A DNA stretch of 34,454 nt from Maritimibacter sp. (lineage in GTDB: Bacteria; Pseudomonadota; Alphaproteobacteria; Rhodobacterales; Rhodobacteraceae). The notes below the pieces were generated by a model that had not been told where the DNA came from, made no database searches, and saw only the letters and a program-made list of their open reading frames with translations. Positions within the stretch are counted from its first letter, which is position 1; every line of letters begins with the position of its first letter. A program made the translations under genes and the position numbers. Location: positions 1-34,454 of the forward strand of contig JAABTN010000033.1 in the NCBI GenBank assembly GCA_011389895.1. Direction: 5' to 3'. Shown one piece after another: positions 23,958-31,453 of the stretch.

Positions 23958-25271
23958 ATGGACCCGATCACGATGGGCCTGATTGGTATGGGTCTTATGT
24001 TCGTCCTGATTGTCCTGCATGTGCCGATCGGTGCGGCCATGGGGATCGCGGGGGTTGCCACCTTCGGGATGATCCGGGGCGATCTTGGCCCCGCGATGAC
24101 GCTGTTTGGTACTGAGACCATCTCGAAAGTGTCCAGCACCGAGCTTGCCGTCATTCCCTTGTTCCTGTTGATGGGGAGTTTCGCCACGGTCGGGGGCCTG
24201 AGCGCGGACCTCTACCGCATCGCGCATGCGTTGATCGGACATATCCGGGGCGGATTGGCGGTCGCGACCATCGGCGGCTGCGCGGGGTTCGGCGCGATCT
24301 GCGGGTCGTCCATCGCGACCGCGACGACGATGACGCGCATTGCGCTGCCCGAAATGCTGAGCCGCAATTATTCTGAGCGGTTGGCCACCGGATCCATCGC
24401 GGCGGGTGGCACGCTGGGCATGTTGATCCCGCCGTCGATCATCCTCGTGCTCTACGGTGTTCTGACCGAGCAATTCGTGAAGACCCTGTTCGTCGCGGCG
24501 CTTCTGCCCGGCCTCCTGGCCGTGGCGCTCCATGTTCTGACGATCATGTTTCTCGTATGGCGCCGGCCCGATCTGGCGGCCGGTGCGGACCGTCAGCCTT
24601 TTGGCGAAATCCTGCGCGCCTTGCGCGGTGGTTGGACCGCCATCGCGCTCATGGTCATCGTGACCGGCGGGATTTACGCGGGGGTTTTCTCGGTCAACGA
24701 ATCCGCCGCTGTCGGGGCCTTCTTCGCCTTCCTGATCGCCTTGCTGCGCGGTCGTTTGACCATGCCGCTGTTCTGGCAAGCGTTGCAGGAGACCGCCGCG
24801 ACAACCTCGATGATCTACCTGATGACCATCGGTGCGTCGATCTTCACCTATGCGGTCACTATTTCCGGGTTGCCGGAAGCCTTGGTCAGCGCCATCCGTG
24901 ACACCGGGCTGCCGGGTATCTGGATCGTCATCATGCTGATGGTGATGTATCTGATCCTCGGGTCGATCTTCGAGACCATCTCGTCGATGGTGATCACCAT
25001 TCCCTTCGTCTTTCCGCTCATCCTGAGCTACGGCTACGATCCGATCTGGTGGGGTATCTTGACCGTCATGGTGATCGAGATCGGGATGATCACACCCCCG
25101 ATCGGGATGAATGTCTTTGTCATGAAAGCGATGCTTCCAAAGACCAAACTGTCCACGATCTATGCAGGCGTCGGACCGTTCATCGCAGCCGACATCCTGC
25201 GCTTGGCCCTGCTGATCGCGTTCCCGGCGGTGTCGCTCTACCTCGTGCAACTCTTCAACCTTCCACAATAG
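23958..25271 (+). CDS. TRAP transporter large permease (DctM family)
   Basis: A 437-residue polytopic membrane protein with about 12 helices and the DctM signature stretches: HVPIGAAMGIAGVATFG, IPLFLLMGSFATVGGLSADL, GGLAVATIGGCAGFGAICGSS, GTLGMLIPPSIILVLYG and IGMITPPIGMNVFVMKA. It is the Na+-coupled channel subunit that moves substrate inward in partnership with DctQ and DctP. The ATG at 23958 is set by position one base after the DctQ stop; upstream frame overlaps DctQ. It is followed eight bases later by a small monooxygenase-like gene, so the operon continues. Confidence 0.95.
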   Translation: MDPITMGLIGMGLMFVLIVLHVPIGAAMGIAGVATFGMIRGDLGPAMTLFGTETISKVSSTELAVIPLFLLMGSFATVGGLSADLYRIAHALIGHIRGGLAVATIGGCAGFGAICGSSIATATTMTRIALPEMLSRNYSERLATGSIAAGGTLGMLIPPSIILVLYGVLTEQFVKTLFVAALLPGLLAVALHVLTIMFLVWRRPDLAAGADRQPFGEILRALRGGWTAIALMVIVTGGIYAGVFSVNESAAVGAFFAFLIALLRGRLTMPLFWQALQETAATTSMIYLMTIGASIFTYAVTISGLPEALVSAIRDTGLPGIWIVIMLMVMYLILGSIFETISSMVITIPFVFPLILSYGYDPIWWGILTVMVIEIGMITPPIGMNVFVMKAMLPKTKLSTIYAGVGPFIAADILRLALLIAFPAVSLYLVQLFNLPQ

Positions 25272-25279
25272 GTGAAAAC

Positions 25280-25633
25280 ATGGCGATCACTTGGGTTCTC
25301 GAGGCGCAGGTGCCGGCGTCCAAACAGACCGCATTGCGCGCGCTCATGGTCGAGATGACAGAGGAAACGCTTGCGCGCGAGCCGGGGTGTCTGGTCTATG
25401 ACTGGTATCTCGGTCCCGACGGCGAAACCTGCCATATCATCGAATCCTATGAAGATGAGGCCGCGCTTCTGACCCATGTCGAGGGGTTCAACACCCGGTT
25501 TGCGAAACGGTTCTTCAGCTTGGTCAAACCCCGGGGCCTGACGGTCTACGGCGCGCTGTCCGACGCTGGCAAAAAGGCGCTTGCGCCGTTGAACCCGGTG
25601 TTTTTCCAGCCGTTGGAAGGACCAAAGGCGTGA
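25280..25633 (+). CDS. ABM-domain protein (putative quinol monooxygenase-like)
   Basis: A 117-residue dimeric alpha/beta-barrel protein of the antibiotic-biosynthesis-monooxygenase type. The core LRALMVEMTEETLAREPGCL followed by VYDWYLGPDGETCHIIESYEDEAALLTHVEGF matches the family strand-helix layout. Family members include cofactor-free quinol monooxygenases and heme or small-molecule-handling enzymes; many have no known role. As last gene of the catabolic operon it may act on an oxidised intermediate or relieve quinone stress. The start ATG 25280 lies eight bases after the TRAP permease stop, preceded by GGTGAAA. Upstream frame is inside DctM. Confidence 0.82.
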   Translation: MAITWVLEAQVPASKQTALRALMVEMTEETLAREPGCLVYDWYLGPDGETCHIIESYEDEAALLTHVEGFNTRFAKRFFSLVKPRGLTVYGALSDAGKKALAPLNPVFFQPLEGPKA

Positions 25634-25655
25634 GAGCGCCGCTATAGGTTGGATT

Positions 25656-25685
25656 GGGGGCCTGTGGTGACCTGCCACGGGGCCC
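25656..25685. terminator. Possible bidirectional hairpin between convergent genes
   Basis: GGGCC-T-GTGG (25658-25667) can pair with CCAC-GG-GGCCC (25675-25685) around a 7-base loop, giving two short stems with a small bulge. It lies between the convergent ABM and LuxR genes, where a terminator is expected, but there is no clear T-run on either side. Confidence 0.3.
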
Positions 25686-25743
25686 TTCGCCAATCGCGAA
25701 ACAGCCCTGCCCTAGCAAGACATCGGCCCCGGGGGTTCGCCCG

Positions 25744-26694
25744 CTACCCTGTCGGTGGCGCGCTGGTCAATGCCCGGGCGATCCGGTTCAATTCGCCACG
25801 CCGATGCGCGCCGGTGCGGTTGAGCACGGCTTCGCAATGGCGTCGGGCCGTGTTCAAGCTGATCCCCAATCGTGCGGCGGCATCCTTGGTTGACAGACCG
25901 TCCAACAGGCACTGCGCAATGTCTTCCTGTCGCTTCGTCAGCCCGTAGTGCTCGGCCAGCCTAGTGGCCAGCGTCGCGGCATCGGGTGGCGAGATGGCAA
26001 GAAAGCTGGCATCGGGCCCCGGCAAGGGCAGGGTCAGAAAGGCCCCCGCAGCGCGTTCGGACCCCTTTGCGCCGTCCCGGACGCGCACATCCATATCGCT
26101 CTCCGCAATGGCGCGCTGAAGCCGTTCGTAATTGCGCGCCTGCCGATCCAGAGCCTCGAAGGCATGCGCAAAAGCAGGCAGGAGCAGGTTCAGAACGATC
26201 TCCGCCTTGCCCCCGATCAGGGCGGGCGCGTCCGCGTTCTCGTAGCCCATCGCGAACACCGCTTCGCCCACGGCGAGACGCTTCGTTATGCCGATGACAT
26301 GGTTCATGCCGGCGGGGCGGAAAGCTTCGCGGTGAAAGGCGGATTTCTCGATCATGGCGCGGCCCAGAAAGGCGCTTTCGTGGTAGACGCCGCTGCCGAT
26401 CTGTCGTCGGGTGAGGTTGACGCCATCAAGGTTCGGGTCGGTCGAGCGGATGTTGCCATCGCGGTCCACACCAGAGAACGTCTTTAGGAAATACGCTTCG
26501 ATCTGGGGGCCCGCGTTCCACGTGGTCAACACGGGCGCACCCTCGTTCAGCCATGCCGCCATGGCGGCATCGGCCTCAACCATCTCTGCCACATCCGCGA
26601 GAATGCCATCGACGGTGTCCGGCACCGTCTCGAAATCCAAGAGCCGGTCCTGAATATCGGAAAGCCGCAGGGCGCATGGCAGGGTAATGTCCAT
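25744..26694 (-). CDS. LuxR-type (GerE HTH) regulator with GAF-like N-terminal domain
   Basis: A 316-residue regulator. Residues about 15-200 are a GAF-like sensory region, with VDGILADVAEMVEADAAMAAW and later GITKRLAVGEAVFAMGY. The C-terminal 60 residues are a GerE/LuxR helix-turn-helix (YGLTKRQEDIAQCLLDGLST, then DAAARLGISLNTARRH). There is no response-regulator receiver domain and no clear AHL-binding tryptophan pattern, so the signal is unknown. It is convergent with the catabolic operon and divergent, over 97 bp, from the VWA-WG-metzincin operon; control of that operon is the simplest reading. A 12-bp palindrome GGGCAAATGCCC at 26723-26734 lies between them. Confidence 0.88.
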   Translation of the reverse strand: MDITLPCALRLSDIQDRLLDFETVPDTVDGILADVAEMVEADAAMAAWLNEGAPVLTTWNAGPQIEAYFLKTFSGVDRDGNIRSTDPNLDGVNLTRRQIGSGVYHESAFLGRAMIEKSAFHREAFRPAGMNHVIGITKRLAVGEAVFAMGYENADAPALIGGKAEIVLNLLLPAFAHAFEALDRQARNYERLQRAIAESDMDVRVRDGAKGSERAAGAFLTLPLPGPDASFLAISPPDAATLATRLAEHYGLTKRQEDIAQCLLDGLSTKDAAARLGISLNTARRHCEAVLNRTGAHRRGELNRIARALTSAPPTG

Positions 26695-26791
26695 GCCCCT
26701 GCCGTATCATGTTCGGAAAATAGGGCAAATGCCCCATGTATGTGTGAATTCAAGCTGGCACCGTGGCGCCTCGAAACATGGGGAGACACGC
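26695..26791. promoter_or_regulatory. Divergent promoter region of LuxR regulator and secreted-protein operon
   Basis: This 97-bp region holds the perfect inverted repeat GGGCA-AA-TGCCC (26723-26734), a possible operator, and GGGGAGA at 26780-26786, the ribosome site of the VWA gene. No consensus -35/-10 pair is obvious. Binding by the adjacent LuxR-type protein is inferred from position only. Confidence 0.4.
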
Positions 26792-28099
26792 GTGGTTGCA
26801 CATCGTTTGATATCGGGATTGGTCAGCCTTTGCGCGCTGACCGGCAGTGCCATGGCACAGGACGAGAGCGGGACGATGATCGTTCTCGATGGGTCGGGCA
26901 GCATGTGGGGGCAGATCGGCGGCACCCCGAAAATCGAGATTGCGCGGGATGCGATCGGGCGGATGCTGGCGGACTGGCCAGAAAACAGCACCCTCGGCCT
27001 GATGGCCTACGGGCACCGGCGCGAGGGCGACTGCGACGATATCGAAACGCTGATCAACCCCGGCCCGCTGGATCGCAACGCCGTGGACGGGGCGCTCGAC
27101 GCGGTCACCCCGCGTGGCAAGACACCCGTGGGCGCCTCGGTGCGTGCCGCCGCCGAAACGGTGGGGCAGAACGGCTCGGTCGTCGTCGTGACGGACGGGC
27201 TTGAAAACTGCGGCGCGGATCTTTGTGCCTTGGGCGACGAGCTTGCCGCTTCGAACGCGGGCTTTACCGCGCATCTTATCGGCTTCGATGTCGATGACAC
27301 GGATGGTCAGCTTTCCTGCCTTGCCGAGGCGACGGGCGGGCGCTACATGCCCGCCTCTGACGCAGCCTCGCTCACCGGGGCGCTGCAAACGGTCAGCACG
27401 CCTGAGCCCGCGCCGGAGCCGACCGGTCCGCTCTTCGTCGATAACTTCGATCGCACCGCGCTTGGCCCGGATTGGCAGGTTATCAACCCGGATCCGTCCG
27501 GCTTCATCGTCGATGACGGTGTCTTGGTCACGATGACGGTTCAGCCCGGCTACATGGGCGAGCGCGACGATCAACCCAACGTCTTTCGCTGGACCGGCGC
27601 CGAATTTCCCGAAGGCGATTGGGATCTGAGCGCCGATTTCACCGCCCGGATGGGCGAGGTGCAGACGCTGGGCGGGCGACGCGCCATCGTTCAGGTCGGG
27701 CGCCATGCCGATGTCGACAACACGATCTCGGCCTATGTCTACCGACAGGGCAACTCCAACGACGATCTGTGGCTACGGCTGCGGGCCATGTCCGGCGGCA
27801 CGGAAACCCGCGCCGAGGTTGAGATTGCCGGGGATACGCGGGGCTACGACCTTGCCCAGATCCTGCGGGATTTCGAAGAAAAGGGCGCGCGGCTCACCAT
27901 CTCGAAGCGCGGTCGCGACTATGTCGGTCGGCTGTCAATGAACGGCTGGACCATGCAGGAGGGCGGCCCGGAGGTGATCGAGACAGACCCGATCCAGGTC
28001 CTGCGCACAACCGGGGCACCCGCGCTCTTTGCCGGAACGCTGGGGTCAGAACAGACCGTCGCCGAATTCGACCGGATCGAGATCATGGAGGTGAAATGA
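26792..28099 (+). CDS. Secreted VWA-domain protein with C-terminal beta-sandwich-like domain
   Basis: A 435-residue exported protein. I chose GTG 26792-26794, with GGGGAGA upstream, because it gives a clean signal peptide (residues 1-22, ending SAMA, before QDESG); a longer frame from 26687 has no such start. The VWA domain (about 25-205) has an intact MIDAS: LDGSGSMWG, the Thr in GKTPVG and the Asp in VTDGLENC. A Pro/Glu linker (TPEPAPEPTGP) leads to a C-terminal region (about 210-435), starting FVDNFDRTALGPDWQV, whose strand pattern resembles concanavalin-A-like lectin/laminin-G sandwiches. Likely a periplasmic or extracellular adhesion or scaffold protein. The next ATG overlaps its stop (ATGA 28096-28099). 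Confidence 0.85.
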   Translation: MVAHRLISGLVSLCALTGSAMAQDESGTMIVLDGSGSMWGQIGGTPKIEIARDAIGRMLADWPENSTLGLMAYGHRREGDCDDIETLINPGPLDRNAVDGALDAVTPRGKTPVGASVRAAAETVGQNGSVVVVTDGLENCGADLCALGDELAASNAGFTAHLIGFDVDDTDGQLSCLAEATGGRYMPASDAASLTGALQTVSTPEPAPEPTGPLFVDNFDRTALGPDWQVINPDPSGFIVDDGVLVTMTVQPGYMGERDDQPNVFRWTGAEFPEGDWDLSADFTARMGEVQTLGGRRAIVQVGRHADVDNTISAYVYRQGNSNDDLWLRLRAMSGGTETRAEVEIAGDTRGYDLAQILRDFEEKGARLTISKRGRDYVGRLSMNGWTMQEGGPEVIETDPIQVLRTTGAPALFAGTLGSEQTVAEFDRIEIMEVK

Positions 28100-30162
28100 T
28101 GAAATGGTGGGCTGTCTGCAAGGTCTTCGCATCGGCCAGTGTCATCTGCCTTGGCACGAATGTCGGTGTCTTGGCGCAACCCTGCGGCACGGGGGCTGAA
28201 GACGACGCGGGCCCCCTCTACCCCCTGCCGACAGATGGCAAATGGGGGTTCGTCGGGCGCGATGGCGAATGGCGTCTTGCCCCTGAATGGCGACAGGTCA
28301 GACCCTTCTCGGAAGGATTTGCCGCCGTTGAAACCGACGCGGGCTGGGGGCTGATCGACCGAAACGGCAGCTATGTCGTGGACCCCGGCGCAACGGACCC
28401 GGACCGTGTCGTCATCGCCGGGGAAGCCTTCGCGCTGTCGCCCTTCAAACCGATGTCACAGGGATGCAGCGCCTTCACTCCGTCTGATGGGTCGCCGCAC
28501 TACATCACCGCCGCTGGCGAAACTTGGACCCCGCCCGCCTTCGCGGAGCGCGAGATACAGGATATCGGCAGCTTCTCGGACGGGCTTGCCTGGGTGCGCA
28601 CGGGCGACGACAGCGTCGGGTGGATCGACACCGAAGGGCAGATGGTCATCGACCCGGACTTCATGGACGGTGGGGACTTTGTCGATGGTCTTGCCCCCGC
28701 CGCCATCAACACCGAAAACCGGGGCTATATCGACCGGTCGGGACAATTGGTGTTCCCGCGTAAATTCGTCCTGCGGGAAGCGGGGCGCATGTCCCAAGGA
28801 CTTGCCCCGGTGCGGCTTGGGCCTGACGCGGGCTACATGGATAGCGACGGCTGGGTTTTCCGCGACGTATCACTACCCGGGGGGGACACGCGCGAAATTG
28901 ATGCCGTCTCACCCTTCGCGAACGGGCGGGCCGCCGTGCGCTCAAACCGGGTCTCGTCCGCCCCGATCTGGATCGATCCCGAGGGCGCAGTTGCCTTCGA
29001 CCCCGAGGCAGGATCACGCTTGGCGATTTGCAGCAACTCGCGCTTGCCCGCCTTTACAAACGGGCTTTTGCCGCTCGTCGTGGGGGATGGCATCAACATC
29101 TGCGGCAATCCCCCCGACATAAGATACGAGGGCCCGGGTGACCCACGCTCCGGCCCCAACCGGATGCTCTGGCACCTGCCTTGGGAGCGTGACAAGCTCG
29201 TCTGGCTCGACAGGGATGGTGCCAAGGTCATTGACGCGACCGCCTGCCGCCGCGCGCCGGGCGTGGCCGCCCTGCCGTCAGAAACCGAAGAGGGCGATCT
29301 TGCGCCGGGGGCTTACCGTATGGCGCTGTCGGGCCGGGTCGAAGGCGATGTTTCAGCCCGGCGCGCCGATGCGCCCTGCAACCGCTCGGAGTTCGAGATG
29401 GACGGGAACCAGGCCACCAATGCCGAGGGGCCATGGAGCCTTTCGCTCACCGGGGCGGCGACTTGGCAGGGGGACACCGTGGACCTGTCGCTTAGCCTTG
29501 GTCTGCCCGAGGGGATCGGCACCGGCACGCATGAGATTGGCGCGACCGAAAACGATGAAAGTCCCTCGGCCTACCTGTGGATGAGCGTCCGCGATGCGGG
29601 CCCGAACGCGCCGCGCCCGGCCACCTATACCTCCGAAGGAGGTGGCAGCCTGACACTGACCCGGCGGGATCAATCCGCGATCACCGGCAGTGTCGAGATC
29701 ACGTTCGTATCGCGGGACGACCCCGCCGACGAGATCACGCTGTCGGCCATGTTCAACGAAGTTCCCTACACCGCCGGTCCCGAGGTCACACTGGTCGAAA
29801 CGACCGGCGCGGTGACCGAGCTGGACCAATCTATGCCCGACGATCCTCTCATCAACTTCTTCACCCCGGCAAAAGCCGTTGAGACCGATGATGGGCTGGT
29901 TCTGTCTCTGGGCAAGTTCGGACCCAAGCTACAACTGAGCTTTCCCACCGGATACAGCGGGGCCTTCACCGCCGGGGCGGATGCGCCGGTATCCATCACC
30001 TTCGCCGATGCGCCGGTCAGCGCCGAAGGCAGTCTTGAACGGTCCGAAGACGGTCGCCTGAGCGGCGAGGTCACCGCGAAGCTGGGTGCGCAGGATCAGG
30101 TCGACGGTGAGGGCAGCGTGACGTTGCGCTTTGCGAGCGTCCCGGTGGAGCGCGGCGAATGA
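28096..30162 (+). CDS. Secreted WG-repeat protein
   Basis: A 688-residue exported protein with signal peptide (cleavage likely after VLA near residue 27). From about residue 45 to 310 it carries five or six WG-type repeats: KWGFVGRDGEWRLAPEW, GWGLIDRNGSYVVDP, VGWIDTEGQMVIDP, RGYIDRSGQLVFP, AGYMDSDGWVF and PIWIDPEGAVAFDP, separated by F-x-G/D-G-x-A-x-V segments. The remaining ~380 residues are strand-rich with no family I recognise. WG repeats are usually binding surfaces; their ligands are mostly unknown. The gene is joined by ATGA overlaps to the VWA gene before and the 205-aa gene after it, so the products are probably made in fixed ratio and work together. Confidence 0.85.
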   Translation: MMKWWAVCKVFASASVICLGTNVGVLAQPCGTGAEDDAGPLYPLPTDGKWGFVGRDGEWRLAPEWRQVRPFSEGFAAVETDAGWGLIDRNGSYVVDPGATDPDRVVIAGEAFALSPFKPMSQGCSAFTPSDGSPHYITAAGETWTPPAFAEREIQDIGSFSDGLAWVRTGDDSVGWIDTEGQMVIDPDFMDGGDFVDGLAPAAINTENRGYIDRSGQLVFPRKFVLREAGRMSQGLAPVRLGPDAGYMDSDGWVFRDVSLPGGDTREIDAVSPFANGRAAVRSNRVSSAPIWIDPEGAVAFDPEAGSRLAICSNSRLPAFTNGLLPLVVGDGINICGNPPDIRYEGPGDPRSGPNRMLWHLPWERDKLVWLDRDGAKVIDATACRRAPGVAALPSETEEGDLAPGAYRMALSGRVEGDVSARRADAPCNRSEFEMDGNQATNAEGPWSLSLTGAATWQGDTVDLSLSLGLPEGIGTGTHEIGATENDESPSAYLWMSVRDAGPNAPRPATYTSEGGGSLTLTRRDQSAITGSVEITFVSRDDPADEITLSAMFNEVPYTAGPEVTLVETTGAVTELDQSMPDDPLINFFTPAKAVETDDGLVLSLGKFGPKLQLSFPTGYSGAFTAGADAPVSITFADAPVSAEGSLERSEDGRLSGEVTAKLGAQDQVDGEGSVTLRFASVPVERGE

Positions 30163-30776
30163 TCCGTGTCGCGCTCGTCACCCTGACCCTTCCCGCCGCT
30201 GCCCCGGCGCAGGACATCGACAGCGTCTACACCCGCTACGATTGGGAAACCGATTGCCGGATGGTGGAGAGAGACCGACCCGCCGACGAGGCAGCGATGG
30301 GCTTTCAGCTCGTCTGCCCGGGGCCAAATGACATGTCCCTGATGTTGACCGAGGGCGATGCGCGCATGTCGATGGATTACGGCGCCACGCAGACCTTCGG
30401 CCCGTGGGAAAGTTTCAGATCGTTCAGCACCGTGCACGAGACGGTTGAGTGGCGGCGTCAAAGGCTGAACGGCGATATGCAGCCCTTTGCCACCATTCAC
30501 CGCTGGAGCGTCGGGCCAAGCACCGATGACCGCGAAATGCTGGTGATCAGCACCCTGGCCCATACCCCCGGCACGGAAAGCTGCATGGTGGCCGTCATCG
30601 ACACCACCAAGACGCCGGATGCCAACATGCTCGCGCGCGCCGTGGCTGATCGGTATGCCCCCGGTTTCGTCTGCGGCAACGCGCGGGTGCGTGCCTTTGG
30701 CTATGTCGGGCTCAAGACGCCGATGCCGCACCGCGCCACCCCGCATCCAGACACACTTTCAGGAGACCAACCATGA
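30159..30776 (+). CDS. Secreted conserved-type protein of unknown function
   Basis: A 205-residue protein with a short signal peptide (MIRVALVTLTLPAAAPAQ, cleavage near residue 18). Four cysteines in the mature part (about residues 33, 53, 142 and 171) could form two disulfides, fitting the periplasm. The pattern GFQLVCPG, EGDARMSMDYG, ETVEWRRQRL, ATIHRW, LVIS and CMVAVID resembles a family of uncharacterised alphaproteobacterial exported proteins I have seen without function. Both ends overlap neighbours by ATGA (30159-30162, 30773-30776). No catalytic motif is seen. Confidence 0.75.
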   Translation: MIRVALVTLTLPAAAPAQDIDSVYTRYDWETDCRMVERDRPADEAAMGFQLVCPGPNDMSLMLTEGDARMSMDYGATQTFGPWESFRSFSTVHETVEWRRQRLNGDMQPFATIHRWSVGPSTDDREMLVISTLAHTPGTESCMVAVIDTTKTPDANMLARAVADRYAPGFVCGNARVRAFGYVGLKTPMPHRATPHPDTLSGDQP

Positions 30777-31453
30777 TCCGCCCCTTTGCCACCGCCACGC
30801 TGATCGTCCTCGCGACCACCACGCCCAGCCATGCCGATGGCCGGGTCAGCTTTGTTGCAGACGCGGGCGAGGCTGGCCGGATGACAATGACGGAACGCTG
30901 GACCGATAGCGCGATGCGCACCGATATCGACGGGATGGACGCCTATATGATCATGCGCAATGCCACGGTGTATTCCATCATCTCGATGTCCGGGCAGATC
31001 ACCGTCATGGACCTTGGCCAGATCCCGGAGATGCCCGGCGCGGGCGCGGGTCAAACGCCACCTCAGCAGCAGACGGGTGTTGTCTTTCCCGACACGATCG
31101 AAAGCGTGGAAGAGCTGGACGAGACCCGTGAAATCGCCGGGATCGAAGGTGACGTCTACGAGATCGAGTGGGTCGGGAACGATGGTCAAACCCAGACCGA
31201 TGCCGCCGTTATGACCGACGCGCCGCGCCTTTTGGAGCACCAGACCCTCAAGATGCGGTTTATCGAGGCCATCACGGGCGAGGCGCCCAATTCGCTCCTC
31301 GTCGACCTTGACGCACGCGGCCTTGCCGCCCTGTCTTTCGGGGATCGCTTCAGGGTCACGGCGGTGGGCGGTGACCCCGGGCCCGCCGGGGATTTCAGGC
31401 TGCCTGCCGCGCCAATGGACCTAGACAACATGATGAACCCTGGCCTTCAATGA
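30773..31453 (+). CDS. Secreted protein, DUF4412-like, unknown function
   Basis: A 226-residue protein with signal peptide (residues 1-21, ending SHA, before DGRV). The mature part is strand-rich; the first half (VSFVADAGEAGRMTMTERWTD, DAYMIMRNATVYSIIS) resembles DUF4412/LolA-like sheets that bind hydrophobic or peptide ligands, but the match is weak. A PGAGAGQTPPQQQTG linker divides the two halves. There is no cysteine and no catalytic motif. It overlaps its neighbours on both sides by ATGA, and being directly before the protease-like gene could be a partner or inhibitor; that is speculation from position. Confidence 0.75.
   Translation: MIRPFATATLIVLATTTPSHADGRVSFVADAGEAGRMTMTERWTDSAMRTDIDGMDAYMIMRNATVYSIISMSGQITVMDLGQIPEMPGAGAGQTPPQQQTGVVFPDTIESVEELDETREIAGIEGDVYEIEWVGNDGQTQTDAAVMTDAPRLLEHQTLKMRFIEAITGEAPNSLLVDLDARGLAALSFGDRFRVTAVGGDPGPAGDFRLPAAPMDLDNMMNPGLQ

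Noticed and set aside
23901..25268. 455-aa minus frame opposite the TRAP large permease
   Set aside because: Composition is almost all Asp, His, Gln and Arg, the mirror of a hydrophobic membrane protein on the other strand.
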